From Climacium dendroides (taxonomy: Eukaryota; Streptophyta; Bryopsida; Hypnales; Climaciaceae): 64,000 nt of DNA. The stretch spans positions 20,832,001 through 20,896,000 of the forward strand of contig OX467082.1 in NCBI GenBank assembly GCA_950106755.1. Reading direction: 5' to 3'. Positions 36,202 through 49,965 of this stretch are shown one piece after another (within the stretch, counting starts at the first letter, position 1; each line of letters starts with the position of its first letter). The notes below the pieces were generated by a model. The model was given only the letters and a program-made list of their open reading frames with translations, was not told the origin of the DNA and ran no database searches. Position numbers and translations under genes: made by a program.

Positions 36202-38043
36202 TCATACGCGCGTACGTCGAAAGCTAGAGCGATTCCACTCCAAGACCGGAAATGAATTGCAACGCAACGCAACGTACTGTCATAGCTCCTTCAAATTCGG
36301 AATCATGATCAAGGGCAAAATGAAGTAACTTGAAACCTGCTGATTGATTGTAAATTTGCAAGCTTATTATAGTCGATATGCAAGCGATCCAACCAAGTGC
36401 TTCTAACTAAGCTTAGCTCCTGCTGGATCATGCACGAACCCTCTCCAGCCGATCGATTTCAGGTTTGTAATTAAGCTAGCTTATTATATTATGCACGTGA
36501 ACCACTAGTTCGTCAAGCTAGCTAGTCGATCAACAATTAACCCAATTTTGGTATATGCTTACTACAGTAGTATGCGGCTTATTAACTTCCGATAGTACAC
36601 GTGAGTCGTTCAATTCTAGCTACCTAGCTTTTAATATATCAGTCTGGGTACCTTATTATTTTTCAACTAGCTAATATCCAGGCTAAGTACTGTTCAAAGC
36701 TAGTAGCATTTTTGCACTATCTGAGTGACACTCTTTGACGGCTTCTTCAGTCCCTAGCATGAGCAAGCAGCACATGTTCTCATGTGCATCAGTTTTGTGA
36801 CTGAAATGTTAATTCAGTAGTTATGTACTCAAAGACCAGTCTTTCACATGTTTGAAATAAATACTTAGCAGTCTAAACTAAGGCCTTCCTATATCTGTAA
36901 AGACTGAGCAAATTATATTTGCTGCATTTTTTCAATTTTGAAACTTAATTCGGACAGGGTATCTGGCATCTTTGAATTAACTACATACATTGCCTTAAAT
37001 ACTAGTGGTTAATTACAAGCCAATGCATACAGAACAGTCCTCCTTTTCCAGTTTTTATAAATGGCTTTAGTGCATGAATGTCCCCATATTTGCCGCCCAA
37101 CAATTGATGACGAAATTGATGATGAACAGTTGCAACCCCCTGGGGAGGCAAGACTTGTTCAAAGGGAGGGAGTGGATCTAAATTATGTTAATTACGTCCC
37201 CAAGTCTTCATCCACATTGCTTTCAGCGCAGTCCAAGTGCCTTAATTTTACGAGCTCAGAATTTGAAGCCCGATCAATGACTAGCTGCCTAGCTAGCTAG
37301 CTAGCACATCAGTCATGCGTCCTCTGAGTTTCTCTGCAACGTGCAGAATGTCAAAATCTCCAACAGGTCAAGAGATCAACACGAGCATTCAGTTAGGAGG
37401 ATTGAATTGCTGTCCATTTCTATCATGTGGTGGAGTACAGGCCACTGCACGCATGAATTACTACGGTTGGTGTAAGAGTGCATTCATGTCAGCTCAGTTG
37501 TCATTCTAATCCCAGTCAGTCTTCAGCTTTTGCACCTAGGTCAATTGGAATGTTCACCCATCCTGGTTTCTCGCCCAACTGCAAGCAAATAATGCATAGC
37601 CTAGGCCAAGTATTGAAGTGGTTTTGGGGCAATGTCCCCGGATTCACGGACTGATGATCATGTGGGAGGAAAAAAGGATATGCACAGCAGTCAGTGAATG
37701 ATCACCTCAAGTTCAATTTTTTGTATTACTCTTGAGTCTCCACTGACTTCAATTCAGACTGGCCGGGGAGGAAGGGAAGGGGTCTGACTGTGTTGGTTTG
37801 AGGTACAATGATATTGTCATTCTTGGATTTGGTCAGATTCGGTAATTCAATAGCTGTGTAAGTAAATTGGCGAAAAAATAACAATGATGGTAAGTAAATT
37901 GACGGAAAAATTACAATGATGGTCGTGTCACAAAAGGACTGGCTGGAAGGCCTGAATAACTTAGTCCTCACCCATTTGCTTGCTTGCACTCTGGCTCTGC
38001 TGGTACTTGATGGAAGGTTTAGTTAAGGTTAGGCAGCGATGAG
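36202..38043. other. TPD1 3' flank, no gene assigned
   Basis: Moderate GC with many CTAG and GATC words, including (CTAG)n at 37286-37304. Open frames at 37061-37509 show no protein features. Confidence 0.5.
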
Positions 38044-38206
38044 AACGCGATGGACATCTTGAGGTTTACGTAACGCGATGGACATCTTGAGGTTTGCATA
38101 ACGCAATGGACATCTTGAGGTTTACATAACGTGATGGACATCTTGAGGTTTACATAACGCGATGGACATCTTGATGAGAACGTGATGGACATCTTGAGGT
38201 TGCCTA
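38044..38206 (+). repeat. 28-bp tandem repeat, about six units
   Basis: The unit AACGCGATGGACATCTTGAG plus GTTTACGT starts at 38044 and 38072 and repeats with near-constant spacing; the fifth and sixth units are altered (CTTGATGAGAACGTG). Units differ at only one or two bases. Confidence 0.9.
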
Positions 38207-38644
38207 TGTAAACGAAGCAGTAATTTGTCTGCGAGAACTGTGATGTACAAAGAGTTCCAATGTACTGTACTGTACATTCCTGTGACCTGGTTTGTCACCT
38301 GCAAATGCTGATTATTGAACATGATATGTTTTAATACATTTTTTTCATTTTTTTTTTCCTTCTGGAAAATGACTGTCGTGAGAGTTGACATCAATGAAGG
38401 TAATTTTGGGCAATATTTTGACAATTCCACATAAACAAGGGGCATGGATTTGCCAAATTGTTCTTGCTACAGTAAACTATGTACTTGAAATCGATCAATA
38501 TTGCTACTCGTATTGCTGAAAATAGCATAAAGAGAAATCTTTATCTTATACTTATCTTTATTGTCGAAAATAGTATAAAGAGAAATTGATATTGCTACTC
38601 ATATTGTCAAAAACTACCCTTTCTAAAGCAAAAAAAAAATTTTA

Positions 38645-39365
38645 ATTGGAATTTTTTTCTTCCACATTTGACCAAAAGATCTCACACCTAACTAGTACGA
38701 GAATAAATTTTTTAGTACATCTTAAGACTAGATTATTTTACTTTAAATCTTCTTAAGTTTAATTTTTTGCACTATAGAGTTTTGAGCTTTAAATCTTTAT
38801 GGTGGAGAATTGAGTTGAAGGTTTAGGAAAAAAGACCAATATATATATATATATATATTCTTGAAAAAAAATTTAAGTAGAAGTAGGTACAAAATAGAAA
38901 GAAATTCTAAATTATTAATATCTCTAAGATGGAAATAAAATGCACTAATCCTAATGGTGAGATTGCTCTAATAAGCAAACTAAACCATTTGGAACTTTTT
39001 TTCTTTCCAAAAAATAAGATTATTTGGAACTTCCTCGTAACAAATCCAAATGGAATGAATCAAAGCTTTCCATGTAGACAAAAATATAATCCATGAGAAA
39101 AAAATTTAAAAAAGAATTCAAGTTTTTGAAATTTTTTTGTTGCCTCCTCTCCTCCGTTTTGAGCTTATTTGGGCATAGCTTTTGTCCCCGTGCACTAAAT
39201 TTTAAAAAATTATTTTTACAAAGCTAATCAATAATTTTTCTATCTTCAAAAAAATTTCAAAATATCAAGACAAAAATTGAGATTGTAGGTATTTGCCCCA
39301 AATCCCATTTGTCTCTCAAAGGGACAATGGTCCTTTAGGGGTTAAGGCCTCATTTTTTTTCTAAA
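38645..39365 (+). repeat. Dispersed repeat family H, compact copy
   Basis: The compact version of 28440-30065. It has an (AT)n microsatellite at about 38838-38859 where the other copy has none. Confidence 0.65.
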
Positions 39366-41633
39366 ACTATTAGATTGTAGTAGGAAAAAGAGATCTTTTG
39401 AGCAAAAGAATATTCAATCTTGAGAGAAACTATATAACTTTGTTAGATAACTAAAGAAATAAATCAAGATGGATGGTTTGGTGGAAAGTTGAGATTTCAA
39501 GCATTACAAGAGGAATGAGGCCTAGAAAAAGGCATCTCCTTTTGGGAAATTTATTGTGACGAATAATGACTGGTAGAGTATTGAATTAAAAAATATTATT
39601 ATTTTATTCAATAATATTTTCATTATCACTCCAAATTTGGTAGCCGTGTTGAAATCCATTCTTCCCATAATGAGAGGACTTATTGTAGACTTATTTTGAC
39701 ACGTCCACCTTAATATCTAAGGACATTTCATCCCTTTGAAGTTTTTGAATGTATTAGTGCCCCATCCCTTGATCCTATAATAAACTAAAAGTTTATTATA
39801 TGACCAAAAATCTTGCTAATAATGCTTACATTTAGTGGATTTGATGTGTTCTCTTAAATAATTGAACTCTTAATTTTTTCTAGCTGATGAAAAGGTTGAA
39901 GTTATATTTATTTACTCAAAAAAAAATTTGAACTCTTTAGAGGGCAAAGACATGTCTCTTAGATGTGCAAATATATAACACATATACATATATACACATA
40001 TAGATACATCTCTCTTGCTATATACATATAGAGAGAGAGATACATATATGTATACATATATATAACTAATTTTAAATTTTAAAATAGTAATAAAATGTGG
40101 CATTTGAGGCAATCACATGGTACATATTTTTAATATTTTTTTCAAATTGATTTAATTATTTTACTTTTATTGTATTTGCACATGTGGCCAACAAAGAAAC
40201 ATCCCTCTAAAAAATTCAGATTTTCTCTAATGTTTGGCATAATTCACGAAAGTAGGACATTTGAAAAAAGACTCTCCATTAGGAATTCTAAGAATTTGAG
40301 ATATTGATGTTTTTTGAATCTTGAAACTATCTTTAAGACTCTCATCATACATTCATGTTAGATTTAGAAGTCTTAAGTTTCAATGAAGTAAACAATTGTA
40401 GCTTGTATTAGAGTTTGAAAATCCTAAGTTTTAACTCTTGAATGCATATTTTCTTTTGCACAATCTTGGAAATTTGCTAGAATAATGAAAGTATTGTATT
40501 AGAAGTTAGCAATATGAAGTCATCTACTTTCATCTCTATTTAATCCAAAATCTCTTTTAAATCCAAAAGTTATGGTGTTTCAATGTTTGGAGCATCCAAA
40601 GTAAAGTATTGAATTTTTAGTTTTTTTATTTCAATTTTTTTTTAAATTAGAAAGTCAAACAATCTTTTAGGAAGTCTAATTTTTACAAAGATCCAATAGT
40701 TGGTTAAAAAAATATTTTATTTTTTAACCTCTAATTTTGGCAAGGAAAATAGAGCATTAATTTCCTTTGAAAATTTGCATACTTCTTTCTAACTTGAAAT
40801 TTTACTCGAATATGAAGTCTTCAGATCTTTTTGCAAAGTAGAATTTGAATTATAAGGCTCAAAAGCTTGACAAAGATACATTGCCAAAAAGCTTGGGCAA
40901 TCTTAAAAAAAACATTGTGCTATTTTTTTTGTCAATCATATCTCGCACATACATTACTTTTAGACCCAAGTTTTTAACTTTTAAGGCAAGCCCCTTGCAC
41001 TAGCCAAGAATAAGTTTCTACAATTACAAATTCTAGAAAGTGAATAAATTTTGATTTACAAACCTATAATTAGAAGGTATTGTTTTTTGACAATTATGAA
41101 GATATTTTTAAATTTTTGACACAAAAAACTTTAGAGATTAACCCCTAAAGTTTTTTTATTATGTTTTCACCAAAAATGCTTCCAAACTACTATTTTTAAT
41201 ACAAATACCAAATATTAGGAAAAGAAAAACATTTTTGGACATATATGACCACAAATCTTGTAGTACTTTGGTTTTAAAAGATCTGGAAAAAAATTTAGAA
41301 ATCTTCCCCATATAGATTGCAAGTTATCAGCATTTAAAGTGATAGAAATCCTTTCAGAGGCCTTGTGAAAAACGGGGCAGTTGCACTTCTTGAGGTCACA
41401 TTTGTATGAAAAAATGTCCAAAATGGTGGTGCTTCTTTGGATTCATTCTTCAAGGCAAGTTGGTTACATGCTTGTAAAATTTCAGATAATTTGAAATTTT
41501 ACGACATATAGGAGAAAAATAGTAAATAAATATCATCCTCTTTCATTCTTTCAATTTTTCAAAAAAATTATTTTTATTTTTAATGTTTATTTAATGATTA
41601 TTTATTCCAACTAGGACTAACTGATTCTTAGTA
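39366..41633. other. Non-coding AT-rich stretch
   Basis: No gene seen. A TA/CA/GA-rich microsatellite patch lies at 39972-40072. Confidence 0.5.
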
Positions 41634-44631
41634 TGGGAACGGGCTTGAAACAACCCTCCAATGCCCCCGCAAATCATTTTAATGGTGGTAAGTTGTAATC
41701 AAGCATAGATGTGGCCAAACTATGATTCTAAAGACAAAAATCCTCAAGGATTCGATTGTCAGACATGGAATGGGGTTCTTTCAATCTTAGTCTCAAGTGT
41801 CATGGCTTCTTCTCCTTTGATTGCATTACATACTAATTTTCTTTGTCATAACTAGTTCAATTGGTGCCTTCAAATTGTTACCATAAAATATGATAAATTG
41901 TACAAGCATAAATTAAATCTTCATTCATAGAGGTCTATTGGATTTTGTAGCAACTATATGATGTTAGTAGTGTGCATCCGTAAATGAAGATTATAGCAAC
42001 TACATGATGTTAGTAGTGTGTATTCGTAAATGAAGATTAGGGACTATATAAATTTTGAGTTTAATGTCAATCTCTTTCAATTTTGCAATATTTTATGACT
42101 TTGGCATCTTTTAAGTTGAGGCCGGTGTGAATCTTAAATCTATACTAGTCTTTTGTTTTCAAAATTATGTATAAATGAATATCTAAAGTTTTGATGCTTA
42201 AAGTCACACTATTTTTTGGACACTTACAAAATAAATGTATCAACATTTTTCTTGATTGGGCCATAGCATTTCCTTAAATTTTAGGGCAAAGACAGATGAC
42301 ATGAGATTTTTGTGTTTTCTAAATTTCATCTAAAATTAAGTAGAAAAACACACATGCATGTATGTTTCTATGTGTGTTTCTATGTATATTTGTTCTCTAG
42401 AATTTATCTCGACAATAAATATATATATATATCATGATTAATGAAAGGTTATTAATAAATTAAAAATTAATATAATAATAAACTAACCATTATTAAAAAC
42501 ATTTATCATAATGAAAAATAATAAATCATAAATAATTACAAATTTTAATGTATAAAAAATGACCAATGATAAAAATCAGCTATACATTCTAAAATAGTAA
42601 TGAATAAAAACATTAATGAAAATCATTATCAATTATTAATTAATTGATCATATATAATTAATTAATTATTATAAATATTTTGATCTTTAATTTAATAATT
42701 CATTAATTATTACTAATTTACTTATTGTAATAATAAACAATAATAAATTATTTACAAAAAAAGATTGATGATAAAGTCAATTATGAAAATGAATAAACCA
42801 AAAAATTATGGTAATAATTATATTCAAAGATTTCACTTGAGCTACTGGCCATGGGTTTCTAATATTTGTTTGTACTCGTATAAGGAATTTATATATATTT
42901 CCTTGTCTCACTTTCTATGCACATAATTTTCTTGTGATATGAAAAAAAATTAATTGCTAAAGTAAGAAATTGACAGGTTCTAGCCTCATTATTTATCAAG
43001 TTACAATCAACGTTTAGTAGTGATTTTTAGTTGATGCTCCCCTAGATCATTTCTCAAGATAGGGTGGTTAGATTTTGTGATTACTTTAGAAATAATTTTT
43101 CAATTAGAACATGTTGCCATTAAAGGATTGGAGCTCCAAAACTAAAACCACCCTAAGTTTTCAATTTGGGGGGGGGGGAGTTCCAACCTCCCTTCTAATC
43201 TCTCTCCCAACCACGAGCCTTATTTTGTGCTTCTATATAGAAGGAGGGTATGGACCATGGCTGGAATGGTTATTTACAAAAAAATGATAAGGGATGCTTT
43301 GTATTGCCTACACAATTGTAGCACTCATCAAGCAGACCCTTGAAAAGGTGTCAAAGATTTTGTATGTGGCCAGTTGCATTGTTTCCACTTTATTTTAATT
43401 AGGTTGCTCCAGTTGTTTGGGTTTCAAAACCACTTCTGGAGATGGTAGTGATGGAAACTACCTAGAGCATCTACAGTTTTTGGACCCATCTAGTCCCCTT
43501 TGAGTTGCCTCCTCTCCATATGTCCAATAGAAATTGGCCCAAATTATATTTGTCTATTAGGGCCTACACTAAATAATTCTAAAAATGGATGCCATTTTTT
43601 GAAAATTTAATTTTCAAAAAGAATATTTTTTATATGAACAAAAAAAGAACATAAAAAACATTGGAAAATTATTTTTAGTTTTTATTTTCAACTAATTAAA
43701 TTTTTAAATATTGTATCTTAATAGAAAAAATAGCAGCATGTATCCATCACTTTTGTATTGTGTTTTATCATACCATGGACTCAAGTCTTCTTAGAAATGA
43801 CATAAGATCAATTGGATAGCTTGTTTTAAGTACTTTACTTAATACAATTCAAATAGGGACAACTAGAAGAAGTTTGATCTTCAAGAATTATTAAAAGTGT
43901 GGAGACAAAAGCCTAGTTGTACTTGTTGTTCAATTGAAGTATTTTGTTGCATTAATTCATATACTCTTAAAATTTCAATTTAGGGCCATTTTACACCACG
44001 TTTCAAATCCCATTTAAATTTCAAAATTTGATGGGTAGATAGCTGAAAATTGGGACTTGAATCTTCACACTACATCCAAGTTCTAAGTCCTACATTATTC
44101 CAAGATGCCTCTATGACAAGGCTTTTGGAGAGTTTTGGCACCAAAGGAGTAGGACTTGGAGGCTTTAGAGTTTAAGCATGGTCTACAACAAAATTTGGTA
44201 TAGATGTCATGAGATTCAAAGCCAGCTAGGACTAGAAAAATAAAGCCACAAAGTTTTGCCAAGCTTACATGCATCTCATAGTTACCATGATTAGAAAGTA
44301 GTTGTTCATGTAGAGGAAAAGCAACAAAAGATAGGGAAATCTAAGACTTTATTTGGAAAATAGAAGACTTGAAAGTATGCATTCACAAGGAAAAATAGTA
44401 TTGAACCAAATCAATAAGAATGTAGGAAAAAACAATCCATTATACAAAATCGACATGTATATGACTTCAACCACTAGCTAATTTGAAATGAAGAGGAATC
44501 TAGTCTTCTAGATTGAGCAATCTTACAAATTTGTAGGCTGAGGAAAAATGAGAAGCACTCTGTTGACTCATTGCAAATACTCATTAGATGATTTCTGGGG
44601 GTCCAAGAGGGTTGTTTTAGGCTTGTTCCCA
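41634..44631. mobile_element. Possible 3-kb element with 50-bp inverted ends
   Basis: The left end reads TGGGAACGGGCTTGAAACAA. The right end, on the minus strand from 44631, reads TGGGAACAAGCCTAAAACAA. Both continue CCCTC, then CCCCC, then AAATCAT; about three quarters of 50 positions agree. No target duplication was found and the interior has no transposase-like ORF. It is a non-autonomous or decayed DNA element, or two independent inverted copies of a smaller repeat. Confidence 0.4.
41949..42043 (+). repeat. About 49-bp tandem duplication
   Basis: GCAACTAYATGATGTTAGTA, then GTGTGYATYCGTAAATGAAG, twice in a row. Confidence 0.85.
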
Positions 44632-44801
44632 ACATTGGTCCCCCCGCAAATTCTGGTGAACAGCTAATTCCAACAAAAAAATTATAAAGAAAAATTATAG
44701 TCTTGAAATGAAGAAAAAAGTTGAAAAAAAATTCTTTTTTTTTTTGAAATTTTTTTTTTGCAAATGTGGTAGTCTCTCGACCACGTCAGTGAGCTGTCGT
44801 G

Positions 44802-44866
44802 GCCCTCTGCAGGGCAGTTCTTGCAATTTGAGAACTGCTGGGAACTCACAGCCCTCTAGAGGGCTG
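44802..44866. repeat. Three consecutive GC-rich hairpins
   Basis: GCCCTCTGCAGGGC (44802-44815), CAGTTCTTG...GAGAACTG (44815-44837) and CAGCCCTCTAGAGGGCTG (44849-44866) follow each other within 65 bp in an otherwise AT-rich region. Confidence 0.7.
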
Positions 44867-45209
44867 AAATCTCATCTAATGATTCAAGCAACTATAATGC
44901 CAAATAAACTATAGTACCAGAGTACCTTTGTTGATCAACAAGATCAAATAGAGAGACCCACATACTCCTCCCAATTGCTCTTACTATTCACCACACATAT
45001 TTCAAATGATAGAGATATAAAGATGACAACAATGATTTTTTGTTGTTAATTTTAACCAAATGTCTACATGAAATTTTCGTTGGCTAATTGATTCACAAAA
45101 GATTTTTGAAAAAATAATAATAATGGCTAATTGATACAAAGGATTTTTGGAAGAAAAAAAATAGGTAGATTTTTGTAATCTAGATTTTGCTTTATTTCAC
45201 AATACCTAG

Positions 45210-45500
45210 GAAAACACTAGTATAGGGGTCCATTTAAGAGGAAAGGTGTACACAATCTATTGTTATGTACATGACTAAAGTCACTTTTCAAATAGTATTA
45301 TATGTTAAAATCACAAGTATTTGATTTTGGACTTTATAATGCATTAACACTCTTATTCCTAGATATGAAATTTAATTCTCAGTCCTTTACCAATATTATT
45401 GATAAGATGAATGTTCTTTCAGTGCTACCTAGTGTTGTATGGGTGGTCAAATATGTTGGTCAACAATTTAATTTTGGTCAAATTTTCATGCAAATGTATA
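45210..45500 (+). repeat. Dispersed repeat family K, copy 1
   Basis: Matches 61515-61790 in order: GAGGAAAGGT, CACTTTTCAAATAG, AGTCCTTTAYCAAT, and CCTA followed by GTCAAATA. Same orientation, clearly diverged. Confidence 0.6.
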
Positions 45501-47988
45501 CTTGTCTTGCTTCACTTGCCACAAACATCATCACAAATGCAACCTTGATTTGCAACCAAGTGCAATAGGGTTTTGATAGACTCTCATTGACACTCTTCTC
45601 TAACTTTCATCTTGCAATTTCTCTTGATCAATTTGAATCACTCTAAGACAATAATAGAAAGCCAAAATCAATATCAAAACATGAATTGACAACATAGGAA
45701 GAAAATGCAATACACACAATACAACCCTAACTCACAATGATCAAAGAAATCATTTGACAAGGCTAATAACTACGAGAAATATAAATATATATTAAAAAAA
45801 CTTAAGCATGGGATATTTATCAAAATCCTTGAATTTTCAAGGTTACTAAGCCTTTTATACTATTTTCAAGGATGCTAACAACTCTTCTCAAGGGTTGATT
45901 TTTAGTTTTAAAATCAATAATAATGTTTTGTATTTATATTTATATTTGCATTTATTTTATTAACTAACCTAGACAACGCAAATTTCCTTTTTTTTATCAA
46001 CTAGTGATATTACACCTCTATTCTTGAATAATTGAGCTTCAAAGTTTCATGAACTAAATTTTTAGATTTAATAAAAAGTTTTGGACCATTAGATTTGGAA
46101 AACTTATATTACATTTGGTTTACAACAAAATCATTTCCCTTAACCCTTGAGATCTTCTTGTATGCCATTGTATCCAATGGATACGGTTAGGCCCAAATTT
46201 CCTTTTGACTTAATTCATATGACTTCAAACTGAACCATGCATTTTGATTGTCTTCATAAATGCTTGAGGTCACACACAATTTTTTACAAGGCTCTTAATT
46301 GCCACATTGCATAGAAATTTTGGAAAATGCGTTGCTAGTGATAACATAGTATTTTATGCAACAATATTAATGGTTTATGTAAAATTGCACTGTGAAGCTT
46401 CGGAAGATCATTTTTGTGGGTGGCATTTGAATGATGCAATGAACACTCACAAAAAAATTCAACTTGAAATTTTTAGCAATGCATTGATCATGGCATTTAA
46501 GTTGTTGTATGCATGGTCGAGTGGACCACTTTTCATGTCACAATGTTTTTTAGCAAGACTATTCATTAAATTGCAAGACACATTGTAGATAATTCACAAT
46601 ATATACCAATATAATTAAATTTGAACATACATTTTCAATTTGAATGAGAAGGCAACTACATAATTATTTACAAGGTTTCTTCTTTAAATAAAAAGCTATG
46701 GACTTTTAAAATTGAAAATTAGATTAAAAAATCCATACATTTTATAAGAGTCTTTTTAATGAAGAAAACATTCTTGATATTGTATTAATGACTCATTGTG
46801 TGTTGTTGTGTAGATTGAGGCACCTTAGAAATTATATTACTTTACTTGATATTGAAGTTAAAATAGTAGTTATAGACTTTTGAAGGGATTGAATTGAATC
46901 ATATTTTCAAAAGTCAATAGAAGAGGCAAAACAATGTGTTTCAACAAAAAAATTGATCCTAAGTGTTACTAGAAATTGCAAATAAGCTTCAAATTGACAT
47001 TGTTGATTGGATAAATGTTGAATTGTTGGCATTTTCAAGATTTATTATACTAGAATGAGCATGTGATATCTCTAGGCATTTTTGGCAAAACATGTTGTAG
47101 GGTTCTAAAAGGTTCCTCACCAACATTTATCCTATACCACTATGTGTCTCTTTCCGGATTATTGTATTCACTTTTCTTATATAAAGTTTTTCTAGCCAAC
47201 TTTGTAGTGAGTTATATGGATATGAACTCCCACCACATTTGATCCACTCAACTATGCAAGTATCCAGTTGGTAGTGGATTGCCTAGAAATGTGATAGGTG
47301 AACTATAGTTATGTGTTGCAATGGCATTGTAAAGCATTATATAATCACTTAATGGTGTTGTATGATGCTATTGTGAGATTTTGTTGCCTATTTAGAAAAG
47401 TATGAAACTCTTAGCTATAGTAAATGTTCTTGAAAGGGGAAAAAATGCTAGAAAGACTAAAGAAATCTTAACCCAATATTTATCCAAATTCCAATCCATA
47501 GATTCCAAAAGACCTGAGTTCTCACAACAAGTAAGAGAACAATTGAAACCTGTAAGATGCAATAGCAATTGAAATCCTCTCAAGTTTGCCTACTGAATAC
47601 TCAATGAAAAGTATAAATTCAAAAAGAAATGATTCCAGAGAACTAGAAAACAAGAGACAAGAATAGTTGATCCCCCAAAAATGTTGATATTAATCTTCTT
47701 AAGTTTCTCTCAACTGAGATTGCAAGTTTTTTTCAAACCAAATTCATCCAAATCACGAAAAGAAGTCAAGTAGTAAAAACAAGAATACCCCAATGAAGGA
47801 AGCCAAACCTTTTACGTACCCATCAAAAGGATTCAAGGTCGCCAACAATATATGGGACACATACCCTATTAAACCCTCCAACTGAGTCCTACAACCTTTT
47901 GGTTTCCACTACCACCTATTGGACCTAACAACCCTTTGACTTGGAACCAACTCAAACGTAGAAAAATGCCTATTTTTTAACTAGTAGA

Positions 47989-49792
47989 TGTAGTTAAGAC
48001 AATTTTATTTTCTAGTTAAATTTTGTTCTTTTGAGTGTGAAATGGATTAAATGTTTAAAATTTTGGATAATTAAGTGTGAATGTGATGTTATTTGAAGTT
48101 AAAGTGTGAAAAGACTTTTTGGCTTGAGCGGTTGTGGACTTTGACGGGTTTTTATCAAGAGATTGGAAGGGTTATGTGAGGAAGGATTGTGATATATAGT
48201 CTTCTCTTTTCTCATTATTCTCTCTCCTTAATTTTTATTTGCATTCGGGACGTGAGGTTGTGTTTTGATGTTTTCCATTGTTGTATTATTTTTATGAGTG
48301 TCATCCTTAGATATTTTATTCACTTAAGTGATAGTGATTATTGCTTAAGCATGAAGTTGAATTTTGATGATATTTTACTTTGAGTATTTTATGAATGACA
48401 AATCAATTAAATTGAATAATTTGATAATCACTTAAGTGATGAATAAGTATTCTTTGCCTCGAGCATTTTATAAAGAAATATCTCTTTAAGAGAAGCTGAT
48501 TATATTTTGAGTAGATTTTGTCTATTGGATATATTTTATCTCTTGAGAGAATTTTTTGTGTCAATGGTTAAAGCAAGATTTGAAGTAAAGAGGAGCAAAA
48601 TAATAAGTTAAGGATTGACTTAATAATTCCAGCGATTGGAAATTATTTATAATCTAGGGTTCAGTTTAGAATTGAGTGATCTAGAGATTGGATTTTATTT
48701 TGAAATTGAATGATTAACCAGTGATTGGTCATTATTTTCATTTAAAAGATTGGAATATTTTTGTATCACAAATAGACATGTATGTTTGAAACAAAGTTAA
48801 GGATTGAGATTGGTTTTGAGTTGGAACATGAGTTTACATTTCTAGTGATTAGAAATCATTGAACAATTATAAATAATTGATGTACATTCTAAATATTGAA
48901 TGATTATTCATATATTAAATAAATAGTATTCCAATTGAAGACATGAGTACATGTTTGAATGTTTGAATGTGTAATTAAATTCTTTCATCAGAATTTATAT
49001 GTAGTTGTGTAAAATTTAGTGAGCACAATTTAGAATTAGAATTATAATTGAAAGAAAGAGAAAAACTCCAAGATATCATGGTGATGCAAATAGAGAAAGC
49101 TTAAAGCTAAAGATGGAAGGATACAACGTCAAATAAAGACCGGAGCCTTGAAAAGGAAAGAATTTGAAATTCTTTAAATAATTTAGCAAAGCATATTCTA
49201 CGCCCTTCAAGGGAAATCTTTGAATTGCTTCAAGCATATGTGTGTTAACGAGTTTGCTTAAAGCAATGTCCTTAGTTGTTCTCAATCCCTAACAAGGGTA
49301 GGTGTTACATTTACTTTAAGTAATTGAGATATTAGTGCTTAAAGCGACTTTGTTGTTGAAATTATAATTGTGAAAAACAATAAATGTATCCTTGGTCCAA
49401 CCGAATTTTCAAAGTTTGAATATATATTGTGAGATGCAGATTGCAAACAAATATATTTGTAATATATTTCAATGAATTCAAAGTATGAGATTTGTGGATG
49501 CAGATTCCTTAGTTCATACCCTAGATTTGCATTTATTTTAAAATATGATCGAGACGGACTTAGTGGTTAGAAATTTTTATTTATAATCGGACGAAAAATA
49601 GAAAGAGAATTCCTTTCCCATTCCTAAATTAAAAAATGAATTATACTTAATACCTTAATATATTAAGGTTAATGACATAAATTACCTACAAAGTGACATT
49701 AGCTAACTAAAACACTAAGCTAATTTGAACTTTCCCAACGAACGAACCTATTCGGAATTGCTTTGGTTTTGTCTTAGAAAAATTGTACTACA
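47989..49792 (+). repeat. 5' LTR (about 1.8 kb)
   Basis: Starts TGTAGTTAAGAC and ends TTGTACTACA (TG...CA). The start is fixed by the identical start of the 3' LTR at 60330, and the end by the primer-binding site 3 bp downstream. No ORF of note. Confidence 0.85.
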
Positions 49793-49795
49793 TTT

Positions 49796-49813
49796 TGGCG
49801 TCGCTGCCAGGGA
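49796..49813 (+). other. Primer-binding site, tRNA-Asp type, copy 1
   Basis: TGGCGTCGCTGCCAGGGA resembles TGGCGCCGTTGCCGGGGA, the Asp-tRNA 3'-end complement used by Athila-type elements (family knowledge), with three mismatches. Confidence 0.7.
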
Positions 49814-49965
49814 AAGCTTGGCTAAGTGGTAGCTAAAATGTAGGTAGAATTTTTCTTTTTGAAATTAAGTCTAGAAGAATTTAATGAAAAGATTAGTTGT
49901 GAATAAGGATTTCAAATTTGATTTGAATCAAATGAAATCAAATTCTAAGGTAAATATAAGAAATA

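Larger units (their letters stand above)
44632..47988. other. No gene recognised
   Basis: AT-rich DNA between the putative TIR element and the 5' LTR. It contains the hairpin cluster at 44802-44866 and a dispersed repeat at 45210-45500. Open frames at 45302-45568 and 46307-46588 show no family features; the first lies inside the dispersed repeat. Confidence 0.45.

Noticed and set aside
37061..37509. Two plus-strand frames downstream of TPD1
   Set aside because: No domain, no splice consistency, and separated by CTAG microsatellite DNA.
45302..45568. 88-aa open frame as a gene
   Set aside because: It lies inside dispersed repeat K, whose other copy (61515-61790) does not keep the frame; there are no protein motifs.
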